Assembly: GCF_029846175.1 (NCBI RefSeq)
Contig: NZ_JARWAC010000004.1
Coordinates: 310,001-374,000, forward strand
From: Sphaerisporangium sp. TRM90804
GTDB taxonomy: Bacteria; Actinomycetota; Actinomycetes; Streptosporangiales; Streptosporangiaceae
Length of the DNA: 64,000 nucleotides
Reading direction: 5' to 3'
Shown here: piece after piece, positions 52,419 to 61,800 of the stretch
How the letters are laid out: the number at the start of each line of letters is the position of its first letter
Numbering within the stretch: position 1 is the stretch's first letter
Position numbers and translations under genes: made by a program
Notes under the pieces: generated by a model
What the model saw: the letters and a program-made list of their open reading frames with translations, nothing else
Told to the model about the DNA's origin: nothing
Database searches by the model: none

Positions 52419-53290
52419 GCGCCGCCACGACGGCCGCTCCCCCGGCGGCACGCGGGCGGGCGCCGGGCGCGCGGGCCGGCGCGGTGCGGCTGGTGGGGCT
52501 GGCGGCCCTGGCGCTGTACGCGGCCGTCAGCCTCTACCCGTTCCTGTGGATGGTCTCGGGCGCCTTCAAGGACCGCTTCGAGATCCTCGCCGGCGGTCAC
52601 CTCATCCCCGTGCGGCCCACCCTGGACACGCTGCTGCAGACGTGGAGCGAGCTGCGCTTCCTCGACTACTTCCTGAACAGCCTGCGGGTCACCGGGTTCA
52701 CCGTGCTCGGCGTGCTGGCCGTCTACAGCCTGGCGTCCTACGCCTTCGCCGTGCTGGACTTCCCCGGCCGCCGGGCGCTGTTCTGGTTCTTCGTCGGCCT
52801 GCTGTTCGTCCCGGGGATCACCGTGCTGCTGCCCGTGGTCATCCTGGAGAACCGGCTGGGCATCCTCGGTACGCATCTCGGGCTCGTGCTGCCGTTCGTG
52901 AACGGGACGGCGCCGCTGACGGTGCTCATGCTGACCAACGCCTTCAGGTCGGTGCCGCGCGAGCTGCACGACGCGGCCCGGGTCGACGGCGCGGGCGAGG
53001 CGCGCATCTTCTGGCGGGTCTACCTGCCGCTGAGCCGCCCGACGATGATCACCGTGGCCGTGCTCGTCGCCGTGCCCACCTGGAACGAGTACGTGCTCAC
53101 GCGGGTCTCGCTCACCGAGGAGTCGCGGTACACCCTCCCGCTGGCCCTGGAGTCGCTCGCCACCGGCAACGTGCCGCAGTACAACGAGATCATGGCCGGC
53201 TCCCTGATCATCGTGGTGCCGGTGATCGTGCTGTTCCTCGCGCTGCAGCGCTACTTCGTCAGCGGCCTCGCCGGCGCCGTCAAGGACTGA
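52415..53290 (+). CDS. ABC sugar transporter permease (MalG type)
   Basis: 291 residues, ATGA overlap with the first permease. Six helices and the EAA-type loop ELHDAARVDGAGEARIFWRVYLPL. No ATPase gene follows; actinomycete CUT1 importers often share a distant MsiK-type ATPase, which must then be encoded elsewhere. Confidence 0.93.
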   Translation: MSAATTAAPPAARGRAPGARAGAVRLVGLAALALYAAVSLYPFLWMVSGAFKDRFEILAGGHLIPVRPTLDTLLQTWSELRFLDYFLNSLRVTGFTVLGVLAVYSLASYAFAVLDFPGRRALFWFFVGLLFVPGITVLLPVVILENRLGILGTHLGLVLPFVNGTAPLTVLMLTNAFRSVPRELHDAARVDGAGEARIFWRVYLPLSRPTMITVAVLVAVPTWNEYVLTRVSLTEESRYTLPLALESLATGNVPQYNEIMAGSLIIVVPVIVLFLALQRYFVSGLAGAVKD

Positions 53291-53319
53291 ACGGCGCGCG
53301 GAGGTCACGCCCCGCCCGG

Positions 53320-53364
53320 CCTCGCCCGGGGCCCGGTCCGGGCCGGCGTGCCGGCCCGGCGAGG
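53320..53364 (+). terminator. Terminator of the sugar-import operon
   Basis: Inner hairpin GGGCCGGC-GT-GCCGGCCC, with outer arms CCTCGCC / GGCGAGG, 30 bp after the last permease stop. Very stable; no T-run. Confidence 0.7.
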
Positions 53365-53526
53365 GCCCCCGAGAGGGCCGGGACCGCGTCCGCGGACCCC
53401 CGCATCGAAGGCCGCTTCCCCCCGGCGGCCAGACCCCATGTGGAGGGCGGAGCTTCAACGGGTCCGCGGAACTGGTAGGAAGGAGGCACGCCTGCCCTGA
53501 AACTCGCAGGTCCGAAGGAGCCGATC

Positions 53527-53958
53527 ATGCAGTATGGGGCCGATCCCCAGTTGGAGTTCACCGTGGCCGCAGACCGGCGAGATAGCGTCGTCGTCGTCCA
53601 GGCCCGGGGAGAGCTCGACTACACCTCCGCGCCGATCCTGCGCGGACGACTGGCCGAAGTGTGGGCCTCTCCCGGCGTCGCGTCGCTCGTGCTCGATCTC
53701 ACCGAGGTCAGCTTCTGCGACTCCGTCGGGCTCAGCGAGCTGATCAGCACGCTGCGGCGGAGCGAGGCCGAAGGGGTGCGCCTGGCGGTGGCGGGCGTCC
53801 AGGGCACCGTGCTGCGCGTGCTCACGATCACGGGCCTGCGCCACGCCTTCGACATGTGCCCCACGGTCGAGGACGCCTTACCCGCCGAGGCCGTGTCCGC
53901 CGCGGGCGCCGATCCCCCTGTCGCCGGCAGGGACGCCGACCCTCTGGCGAACCACTGA
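53527..53958 (+). CDS. STAS-domain anti-sigma factor antagonist
   Basis: 143 residues; ATG with GAAGGAG upstream. STAS fold with VVVQARGELDYTSAPIL and the phospho-acceptor segment FCDSVGLSELI, whose Ser would be phosphorylated by an RsbW-like kinase. It frees a sigma factor when unphosphorylated. A disordered Ala/Asp/Pro tail covers the last 30 residues. No kinase or sigma gene is adjacent, so its partner lies elsewhere. Confidence 0.9.
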   Translation: MQYGADPQLEFTVAADRRDSVVVVQARGELDYTSAPILRGRLAEVWASPGVASLVLDLTEVSFCDSVGLSELISTLRRSEAEGVRLAVAGVQGTVLRVLTITGLRHAFDMCPTVEDALPAEAVSAAGADPPVAGRDADPLANH

Positions 53959-54012
53959 CGAACCACTGACGGGTGCCTGACCGCCGCCGGTCCCGGCGCG
54001 GGCCGGCCGGCC

Positions 54013-54756
54013 TCACATCAGCCGGCCGCCGCCGACCTCCAGCACCGCGCCGGTCATGTAGCTCGACAGGTCCGAGGCGAGGAACAGCACGGCCCCGGCC
54101 ACCTCGTGCGGCTCCCCCGCGCGCCGCATCGGGATGTCGGCCTCCCGGGCGGCGAAGACGTCCGGCGGCATGGCGGCCGTCATGGCGGTGCGTATGAGGC
54201 CGGGCTGCACCGCGTTCACGCGCACGTTGCGCGAGGCGAGCTCCTTGGCGGCCGCCTTGGTGAGGCCGACGATGCCCGCCTTGGCGGCGCTGTAGTTGGT
54301 CTGCCCGAAGTTGCCGGACTTGCCGGACAGCGAGGAGATGTTGACGATCGAGCCCGCGCCCGCCGGGCGCATCACCGCCGCCGCCGCGCGCACGCCGAGC
54401 CACGTGCCCTTGAGGTGCACGTCGACGACCGCCTCGAAGTCGGCCAGCGCCATCTTGCCGAGCGTGGCGTCCCGGGTGATCCCCGCGTTGTTCACGAAGA
54501 CGTCCAGGGCGCCGTAGCGGTCGACCGCGTGCGCCACGACCGCGGCCACCGCGTCCTCGTCGGTGACGTCGCATGCGAGCGCCGAGACGCCGTCGCCCAG
54601 CGCTTTCGCCGCCTCGGCCGCCTGCCCCCCGTCCCGGTCGGTCAGCACGACGCGGGCGCCGTGCTCGTGCAGGAGGCGGGCGATGGCCAGCCCGATGCCC
54701 TGCGCCGCCCCGGTCACCACGGCCGTGCGCCCGGCCACCAGCCCCGTGCCGCTCAC
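54013..54756 (-). CDS. SDR oxidoreductase, FabG-like
   Basis: 247 residues, GTG start. Cofactor motif [15 protein letters not shown], the catalytic Ser in VNISSLSG and YSAAK, i.e. a complete Ser-Tyr-Lys set. It matches 3-oxoacyl-ACP reductase-type SDRs and probably reduces a 3-oxoacyl or related ketone with NADPH. It is an isolated gene, so primary fatty-acid synthesis is unlikely to be its main role. Confidence 0.88.
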   Translation of the reverse strand: MSGTGLVAGRTAVVTGAAQGIGLAIARLLHEHGARVVLTDRDGGQAAEAAKALGDGVSALACDVTDEDAVAAVVAHAVDRYGALDVFVNNAGITRDATLGKMALADFEAVVDVHLKGTWLGVRAAAAVMRPAGAGSIVNISSLSGKSGNFGQTNYSAAKAGIVGLTKAAAKELASRNVRVNAVQPGLIRTAMTAAMPPDVFAAREADIPMRRAGEPHEVAGAVLFLASDLSSYMTGAVLEVGGGRLM

Positions 54757-54807
54757 CCGTCCCGCCCTTCCACGCGCCTTCCCCTCACCGCGTCCCCCCG
54801 CCTTCGC

Positions 54808-55218
54808 TCAGAGCCGCACCTCGTACGCGGGCGAGCGCCGGCGCCCGGGCTTGCCAGGCTCCTCCGAGGGGTCCACCTTGCGGATGTACCCCGCCGCCTC
54901 CAGCAGGTCGAGCGCGGGGACCATCGCCGCGACGGTCTTGAAGCGGCGGGCCATGCGGCGGAACACGTCGCGCCGCCGGAACCGCTGCACGCCGATGCGC
55001 CGGATGCATTCGAGCAGCGCCCGCGCGTCGTCGGGCAGGGCCTCGTCGGAGCGCGCGGGCGGCGCGACCGAGATGATCTGCATGCGCGAGGCGCTCTCGT
55101 TGCGGATGCGGGAGATCTCCAGGATGAGGTCGTCCAGGTCGACCAGCAGCCGGGTGGCGGCCCGGAAGCGCTCGAAGTCATCCTGGATCATCAGTAGCCG
55201 CTCGGCTTCCTCTCGCAT
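54808..55218 (-). CDS. Hypothetical protein with C-terminal winged-helix-like segment
   Basis: 136 residues. The N-terminal helix pair (ERFRAATRLLVDLDDLILEISRI) is followed by a segment resembling a winged helix (RFRRRDVFRRMARRFKTVAAMVPALDLLEAAGYI) and a basic tail ending SPAYEVRL. I do not recognise the family; the C-terminal pattern resembles DNA-binding tails of some primase/helicase-like proteins. It has a leaderless-type promoter. Confidence 0.65.
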   Translation of the reverse strand: MREEAERLLMIQDDFERFRAATRLLVDLDDLILEISRIRNESASRMQIISVAPPARSDEALPDDARALLECIRRIGVQRFRRRDVFRRMARRFKTVAAMVPALDLLEAAGYIRKVDPSEEPGKPGRRRSPAYEVRL

Positions 55219-55252
55219 GGCTGAATAATGTCATTTTTGGCACTAATGTCAA
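55219..55252 (-). promoter_or_regulatory. Leaderless promoter with direct repeats
   Basis: On the minus strand: TTGACA, 16 bp, CATTAT, six bases, ATG. The -10 to ATG distance places the transcription start on the start codon. TGACATTA occurs twice, at a 19-bp period, covering both promoter boxes, and could bind a tandem-acting regulator. Confidence 0.65.
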
Positions 55253-55279
55253 CAGTCCCCACCGGCTATCGCCCGGACG

Positions 55280-57520
55280 TCAGCGGGCGGCCCGGGACGG
55301 GCCGGGATCTCCGGTCAGGGCGTAGGAGACGGCGGTCTCCAGGTCCAGGTGGCGGCCCTCCCCGAACGCCGCGGCGAAGCCCGGGCCGCCGATCGCCGTC
55401 CGCACCCGCCTCTCGGTTCGCACCCGGACCCCGTCGGGGCCGGACATCCACAGCCGCAGGCCGAAGCTCTGCTCGACGAGCTCCCCGACACCGAGCAGCC
55501 GCGCCGCCCGGACCATGTCGCCGAGCCGCGCGGCGGCCTCGGCGAGGGTGAGCACGGCCATGGCCATGCCCAGGGTGTCGTGCAGGAGGCGCTTGTCGCG
55601 CAGCGACGCGCGGGCGAAGCGGTCGCCCGCCAGGACGTCGCCCATGCCGAGCTCGATGACGCTGCGCACCCAGTCTCCCGACGACAGCATCCACATGTCG
55701 CCCGAGGAGTCGCACAGGCGGCGTTGGCGGCGCAGGCACGACAGGGCCTCCTCCCAGCGGCCGAGGCGAGCCAGCGCGTACGCCTGGCCGGTCAGCGCGG
55801 ACGCCAGACCGGCGCCGGGGTCGCCGCCGTCCGCGTGGACGCGCTCGGCGCGCTCGTACAGCGCCAGCGACTCCGAGACGTAGCCGTGGTGCAGGCCGTT
55901 GGTGGCACAGCAGGTCGCCGCCCAGCCGGCCGCCGCCCGGTCGCGCTGCGAGAACGACTCCGCCAGGCACTCGGTGGCCAGGTCGTTGGCCTCGCGCAGG
56001 TCGCCCTGGAAGTCGGCGAGCCATGAGGACACCCACAGGGCGCGCGCGCGGCCCGGGGCCGTGACGAGGGTCATGGACAGCGCCCGCCGCAGGTGGCGGC
56101 GGCCCTCGGCGGCGTAGCCGCAGGCCATCCAGAAGTACGCGAGCCGGCCGGCGAGCTCGACGCCCGCGACGCGCTCGGCCGCGTTCGAGAGGCTGAAGCC
56201 GAGCGCCGCGCGCAGGTTGGGCAGCTCCAGGCGTATGCGGGCGTGCCACGCCACCTGGTCGGGGCCGAACCATCCCGCGTCGAAGCGGCGGGCCAGGTCG
56301 AGGTAGTGGTCGCGGTGGCGGCGGCGGGTCGGCACGTGCTGGGCGAGCTCGCGCAGCCAGGCCGCGCCGTACTCGCGCACGGTGTCCAGGATCTCGAACC
56401 GCACCGTGCCGTCGGCGTCGAACCGGCGCACGATCGACTTGTCGGCCAGGCCGCGCAGCAGCCCTTCGACGTCCTCGCGGCGCAGGTCGGCGCCGGTGCC
56501 CACGTCCGCGCACACGGCGTGGGCGGCGTCCAGGTCGAAGTCGCCGGCGAAGACCGACAGGCGCGCCCAGAGCAGGCGCTCCAGCGGCTCGCACAGCTCG
56601 TGGCTCCACCCGATCGCCGTCCGCAAGGTGCGGTGGCGGGGCGCTTCGGTGGGGGTGCCGGCCGACAGCAGGCCGAAGCGGTCGTCGACCCGGCCCACCA
56701 ACTCCTCGACCGTCAGCGTGCGCAGCCGGGACGCGGCCAGCTCGATGGCCAGCGGGATGCCGTCCAGCCGCCGGCACAGCGTCGCGACCTCGGGGGTGGG
56801 GACGAAGCCGGGAAGCAGCGAGGCCGCGCGGTCGGCGAACAGCGCGACCGCCCCCTCCCTGCCCTCGTCGGCGCCCGCCGGGCCGACTCGGGCGCCCGCG
56901 CGGCCGTCGGCCTCCTGGCCCTCGGCGAAGCAGTCGGCCACGGCGACCGGCTCCGCGCCCCGGTGGCGCCCCTCGACGGGCAGCGGCTCCACCAGCACGC
57001 GCGTCTCTCCGCGCAGGCCGAGCGCGCGCCTGCTCGTCACCAGGACCCACAGCCCGGGCACGGCGCGCAGCAGCGTGTCGACCGTCTCTGCGCACCCGTC
57101 GACCAGGTGCTCGAACGTGTCCAGCACGACCAGCGAGCGCCGCCGGGCGAGGCGCTCGGCGGCCACCGCGATCGAGGCGCGCCCGGGCTGCCGGACCACC
57201 CCCATCGCGGCGCACAGGGCGTCTCCCAGCATCTCCGGCGCCCGCACCGGCCACAGCTCGACGAACCACACGCCGTCGGGGTAGCTCGGCTGAAGATCGC
57301 GCGCGACCCGCACGGCCAGGCGGGTCTTGCCCACCCCGCCGACGCCGGTCAGCGTGACGATGCGCGACTCCGCCAAGGCGCGGACGACCTCCGCGACCTC
57401 GCGCTCACGCCCGAAGAACCTCGTCACCTCCGCAGGCAGGTTGCCCGCGCGTGCCTCAGCAGGCACACCCCTCGCCGCCCCACGTCGCCCTGCCCCGATG
57501 ACTACGTAATCGTAAGCCAC
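55280..57520 (-). CDS. AfsR/LuxR-like NB-ARC ATPase without DNA-binding domain
   Basis: 746 residues from GTG 57520 (AAAAGG upstream; two in-frame GTG codons just before are alternatives). NPAEVTRFFGRE-type opening, then an ATPase with P-loop TLTGVGGVGKTRLA and Walker B-like SLVVLDTFEHLVDG, winged-helix/ARC region, and C-terminal TPR-like helices from about residue 470. The layout is that of the large actinomycete LuxR or SARP regulators, but neither DNA-binding domain is present. It may work as a signalling ATPase with a separate partner. Confidence 0.82.
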   Translation of the reverse strand: MAYDYVVIGAGRRGAARGVPAEARAGNLPAEVTRFFGREREVAEVVRALAESRIVTLTGVGGVGKTRLAVRVARDLQPSYPDGVWFVELWPVRAPEMLGDALCAAMGVVRQPGRASIAVAAERLARRRSLVVLDTFEHLVDGCAETVDTLLRAVPGLWVLVTSRRALGLRGETRVLVEPLPVEGRHRGAEPVAVADCFAEGQEADGRAGARVGPAGADEGREGAVALFADRAASLLPGFVPTPEVATLCRRLDGIPLAIELAASRLRTLTVEELVGRVDDRFGLLSAGTPTEAPRHRTLRTAIGWSHELCEPLERLLWARLSVFAGDFDLDAAHAVCADVGTGADLRREDVEGLLRGLADKSIVRRFDADGTVRFEILDTVREYGAAWLRELAQHVPTRRRHRDHYLDLARRFDAGWFGPDQVAWHARIRLELPNLRAALGFSLSNAAERVAGVELAGRLAYFWMACGYAAEGRRHLRRALSMTLVTAPGRARALWVSSWLADFQGDLREANDLATECLAESFSQRDRAAAGWAATCCATNGLHHGYVSESLALYERAERVHADGGDPGAGLASALTGQAYALARLGRWEEALSCLRRQRRLCDSSGDMWMLSSGDWVRSVIELGMGDVLAGDRFARASLRDKRLLHDTLGMAMAVLTLAEAAARLGDMVRAARLLGVGELVEQSFGLRLWMSGPDGVRVRTERRVRTAIGGPGFAAAFGEGRHLDLETAVSYALTGDPGPSRAAR

Positions 57521-57580
57521 CACCACCCTTTTGGACAGAATTCCCAATAGGTCCCACGCCCGCCCCGACCACACCGATCC

Positions 57581-57745
57581 GACGCCCGAACCACACCACC
57601 ACGACGCTCGGGCCCACACAAGGACGACGCCCGAGCGCCACATCCACCGCGACGCTCGGATCACGCGGAGGCAGACAAGGACGACGCCCGGACCACACCG
57701 GCGCGACGCCTGGGCCACGCGCGGACCGGCACCAGGGCGACGCCT
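57581..57745. repeat. GACGCCCGG repeat tract upstream of the NB-ARC gene
   Basis: Seven occurrences of GACGC(C/T)(C/T)GG-like units followed by CCACAC or CACGCG, at 57581, 57603, 57626, 57651, 57683, 57705 and 57739; spacings of 22, 23, 25, 32, 22 and 34 bp. The rest of the gap up to 57857 is GC-rich without gene. Confidence 0.65.
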
Positions 57746-57857
57746 CCGCCACCCGTGCGAGCCAGACCGGGACGGCGAGGACGAAGGCGGGGCGGCGGCG
57801 CGGTCCGTCACGTGTCCGTCCCTGTTCCCAGGGCGGAAACGGCGGCAGAATCGGCTG

Positions 57858-58394
57858 ATGAGGCTGTCACGACGGGTGCTGCGCCGGGTCGCGCTCCCCC
57901 TCGCCGGGCTGGCCCTGGTGGGGGCGGGAACCTACTTCGCGATCATCGGGCTCGACCGCGCCGACAAGCTCGCCAGCGTGCTGAGCGCCTTCGCCGGAGT
58001 CGCCGGCCTGGCCCTCTCCGCCTACGGCCTCGTACTCGCCCACCGAACCACGCGCCCTCCGGCGCACGCGCCGCCCCCCGGCGCCGCTCCGGGCGGCACC
58101 ACGCCCCCCGGCCTCTCTCCGTCGGGCGCCACGCTCCCGAGCACTCCTCCGGCGGACGCGGCACCCCCGGGCGCGCCTCCGTCGGGCACGGCACGCCCGG
58201 GCACACCTCCTGCGGCCGGCGCGGCACCCGATGGCCGTCCCTCCGAGCCGCCGGGCAACGTGCGCAACACCGTCAGCGGCTCCGTCCACGGCCCCGTCGT
58301 CCAGGGCAGAGACTTCTCCGGCCCCCTGACCTTCGACTCCACGCCCGCCCCCGCCCCGCTGGACGACTCCGACGCCGACGACTCCCGTAAATAG
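57858..58394 (+). CDS. Small membrane protein with Pro-rich tail and HGPVVQG motif
   Basis: 178 residues from ATG 57858. A basic N terminus and two helices (about 10-32 and 38-62), then a Pro/Ala/Gly/Thr-rich disordered tail of about 85 residues, and a final motif NTVSGSVHGPVVQGRDFSG. Similar N-x-(V/I)-x-G-x-V-x-G-x-VVQ stretches occur in actinomycete proteins linked to NB-ARC or TPR signalling proteins, so a tie to the adjacent NB-ARC gene is possible (inference). The stop overlaps a palindromic operator of the next gene. Confidence 0.7.
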   Translation: MRLSRRVLRRVALPLAGLALVGAGTYFAIIGLDRADKLASVLSAFAGVAGLALSAYGLVLAHRTTRPPAHAPPPGAAPGGTTPPGLSPSGATLPSTPPADAAPPGAPPSGTARPGTPPAAGAAPDGRPSEPPGNVRNTVSGSVHGPVVQGRDFSGPLTFDSTPAPAPLDDSDADDSRK

Positions 58395-58408
58395 CATTGC
58401 AATGCTAT
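58391..58408. promoter_or_regulatory. Perfect 18-bp palindrome before ridA
   Basis: ATAGCATTGCAATGCTAT, fully self-complementary, 48 bp before the RidA start and overlapping the stop codon of the preceding gene. It fits a dimeric MarR/HxlR/TetR-type operator, though no such regulator gene is adjacent. Confidence 0.75.
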
Positions 58409-58455
58409 GTTAAAAGCGGAACCAGCCCGAGTCCTCTGACGTCACAGGAGCAGCG

Positions 58456-58863
58456 ATGGCCGTCACACTGATCAACCCGGACGGGCTGCCCAAGCCCGAG
58501 GTGTACCGGCAGATGTCCGTCGCCACCGGCTCCAAGCTGGTGTTCCTCGCCGGCCAGGTCGCCCGCGACGCCGATGGGCGCAAGGTCGGCGAGGGCGACC
58601 TCGCCGCCCAGGTGGAGCAGGCCTACCTCAACATCGCCACCGCGCTGGCCGCGATCGACGCCTCCTTCGACGACGTGGCCAAGCTGACCGTCTACGTCGT
58701 CGACTGGACCCCCGACAAGATGCCCCGGTTGGGCGAGGGGGTCGCCCGGGCCGCCGAGAAGCTGGGCGTCGACCCGGTCAAGCCGATCACACTCCTCGGC
58801 GTCTCCGCACTGGGCGAACCCGATCTCCTGGTCGAGGTAGAGGCCACCGCGATCATCGACTGA
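58456..58863 (+). CDS. RidA family protein
   Basis: 135 residues; ATG with AGGAG upstream. YjgF/RidA fold with GSKLVFLAGQVARDADG, QVEQAYLNIATALAA and KPITLLGVSALGEPDLLVEVEATAI. The usual catalytic Arg of active RidA deaminases (in an RxxxxV-type segment) is not present; the corresponding place reads KPITLLGVSAL, so it may be one of the non-deaminase relatives. Trimeric cytosolic protein by family. Confidence 0.88.
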   Translation: MAVTLINPDGLPKPEVYRQMSVATGSKLVFLAGQVARDADGRKVGEGDLAAQVEQAYLNIATALAAIDASFDDVAKLTVYVVDWTPDKMPRLGEGVARAAEKLGVDPVKPITLLGVSALGEPDLLVEVEATAIID

Positions 58864-58894
58864 GCGTCGGCGGCCTCCAGGACGGTCATCGGCG

Positions 58895-61800
58895 TCAGGG
58901 CGCTTCCCCGTCCAGATCCCGTAGCCGTGCCCGGACCATCTCTGCTTCGGGCAGGTCGAGCTGCTCGAACAGGGCGTAAGCCTGGCGCCACGAGATGCGG
59001 GCGGCGTCGGCGGCGTCCAGATAGAGGAAGGTGTCTGCCATGCTCGCGTGGATCCGCGCCTCCTGGTACGGGTCGCCGATCGCCCGCGCCATGGTGATCC
59101 CCTTGTGGAATGCCTCAAGGGCGAGCGTGCAACGGCCCGCGGCGCGGTGCACGTCGCCGACGCCCGCCACAGCGCGCACGTGCTGGTAGCTGTCGGAGAT
59201 CCGCTCGGCGATGCCCACGGCCTTCTCGAAGTGGATGAGGGCCTCGTCGGCCCGGCGCATGAGCAGGTAGGTGGTGCCGATGCTGGTGAGGATGTCGGCC
59301 TGGTTCCTGCGGTCGCCGGTCTCCTGGAACGTCGCCATGGCCGTCCGGTAGCACTCCAGCGCGGCGTCGTACCGGCTCTCGTACTGGTGGATGTCGCCGA
59401 GGTTGCTGTTCAGGATCGCGTGGTTCTGCCGCCCGGCGATCTCCTTGAAGATCTCCAGCGAGTCCTGGTAGAGCCGGATCGCGTCCCGGTGGTAGCCGCG
59501 GCGCTTGTGGACGTCGCCCATGTTGTTGAGGGCCTTGGCCTCCCCACGCCGGTCGCCGGCCTTCTGGTAGAGCGCCAGGGCACGGGAGAGCAGGTCGAGC
59601 GACTCCTGGTAGCGGCCGAGGTGCCAGTACACGATTCCGGTGTGTCCCAGGGCGTCCGCCTCGCCCTTGGCGTCCCCCAGGGAGCTGAAGATCGCTCCAG
59701 CCTCCTCGTAGTGTGCCAGGGCCTCCCGGTAGTGCGCGGACGCCCAGCAGATGACACCGATCTGGTCCCAGCACGTCGCCTCCGCGCCCCGGTCGGCGAC
59801 CGTCCGGTACAGCATGAGAGCTTCATGGGTGTGTCGCAGGGCGTCCTTGTGCCGGCCGGTCCTGAACCGCATGAACCCCAGGTCGAGCGACGCCCGGGCT
59901 ATCCCCCGGCCGTCGCCCAGCTCCCGGCAGGCGTGCAGGGCCAGGGCGTGGCCAGCGGCGGCGTCCTCCCAGTACCCCTCGGTGTCGAGGTACTCGGCCA
60001 TCTCGCGCATGAGCCGGACGCCGTGCTCCTTCCACCCGTGCTCGACCGCGTACTGGACGAGCTGCAGAACGGTCCCCCACTCCTCGCCCAGCCACGCGCG
60101 CGCCTCCGGGACGCTGGCGGACCGGCCTTCGGTGCCGCCCTCCGGGCCGGCCTTCTCCTGGGCCCTGCGCAGGGCGTCGGCGGCGCTCTCGACCCTGGCC
60201 AGGTAGTGGTCGAGGAGCCGGGTGACGGCGCGGTCGTTCTCGGACGCGGGGTCCTCCCGCCGCGCGCGGTCGTGTGCGTAGCCCCGCACCAGGTCGTGGA
60301 ACCGGTATCCGCCCGCTCCGGTCTCCTGCAGCAGGCAGTGCCGCACGAGCACGTCGATGGCCGCTTGGGCGCGACCGGGCGTGACATCGCACAACGCGGC
60401 GGCGACCGCGGCCGTGACGCGCCCGCAGGGGTACAGCCCGAGCCGGCGGAAGACGAGTTGCTGCCACTCCCCCAGATCCCGGTACGAGAGCTCGAAGGCC
60501 GCCTCGATCTTGCGGTAGTCGTCCCCGACGGCGTCCCGGACGCCCGAGATCCCGTGCGCCTGTCCCGCTCCCAGCCACTCGATGCCTGTGCGACCGGCCA
60601 TGAGTGTGATCATGAGCGGGAGGCCGCCACAGAGCCGTACCACCGTGTCGATGCCCGCCGGATCGGCCCGGTCGCCGGCCAGCCGGGTGGCCAGTTCGGT
60701 GGCCTCTCCGGTGGGCATCTCGCCGAGCGAGATGCACCTGACGCCCGGGACATCGTCGAAGCGGGCACGGCTGGTGACCAGCACGAGCGCGGGAGACGCC
60801 CCGCCGAGCAGCGGCCTGACCTGTTCCACCCCCGCGGCGTCTTCGAGGATCACGATCGCGCGCCGGTAGGCCAGTTCGGCCTGCCACATCGCCGCCCGCT
60901 CCGGGAGCGAGCCGGGAATCGAGGCGGGCGGCACGCCGAGCATGCGCAGGAGCATGAGCAGCGCGGTCGACGCGTCCAGGGGAGGGCGCAGGTGGTCGTG
61001 CGCTCGCAGGTCCAGGTAGAGGCGGGCGTCGGGGTAGCGGGACCTGAGCCGGTGGGCGATGTGGATGGCGAGCGCCGACTTGCCGACACCGGCCATCCCC
61101 TGGACGGCGACGACGAGTGGACCGTCCTTCCCCGCCCGCATGGCCCGGACGGCGTCGATCTGCTCGCGTCGGCCGGTGAAGTGCGGGATGTCACTCGGCA
61201 CGGTGTCCGGTTGCGGTTCCCGCTCCCCCCGGCGGTAGATCGGGGTCACCGCCAGGTCGGGATCCTGCCGGAGGATCTGGCGGTGCAGCGCGCGCAGGCC
61301 GTTGCCGGGCTCGGTGCCCAGCGTCTCGCGCAGGTGGGCGCTCACCCGGCCGTAGACCTCAAGGGCCTCGCCCTGCCGGTCGCCGCGGTACAGCGCGGTC
61401 ATGAGCTGGGCGGCGACCGACTCGTCCGAGGGGTGCAGCACCTCCAGCTCGTACAGCTCGTTCAGCACCTCGACGTGCCGGCCGAGGCGCAGTTCCAGGT
61501 CGATGCGCTCCCGGCGGCCGTCCGCGCGCTCCTGGGCCAGGGCCTGTCCCATGCGCCGTGCCCACTCCCCCGGAAGCCCCGCCAGCGCCTCCCCCGGCCA
61601 CAGCCCTTCGGCCTGTTTGAGCAGGCGCAGGGCATGCCCGGGGTCGCCGCTCTTCGCCACGGCGGCGGCCTGGCGGCGCAGGAAACGGTAGCGGTCGAGG
61701 TCGAGGCCGCAGCCGTCCAGCATCACCCCGTAGGTGACCCCCCTGCCCTCGATGCGGGCGGCCTCCCCGACGACTTCGCGAAGACGTCGGCGCAGCCGGG

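Noticed and set aside
53527-58863. Reading the STAS, FabG, NB-ARC and RidA genes as one biosynthetic cluster
   Set aside because: They lie on different strands with separate promoters and terminators, and no scaffold synthase (polyketide, peptide or terpene) is present.
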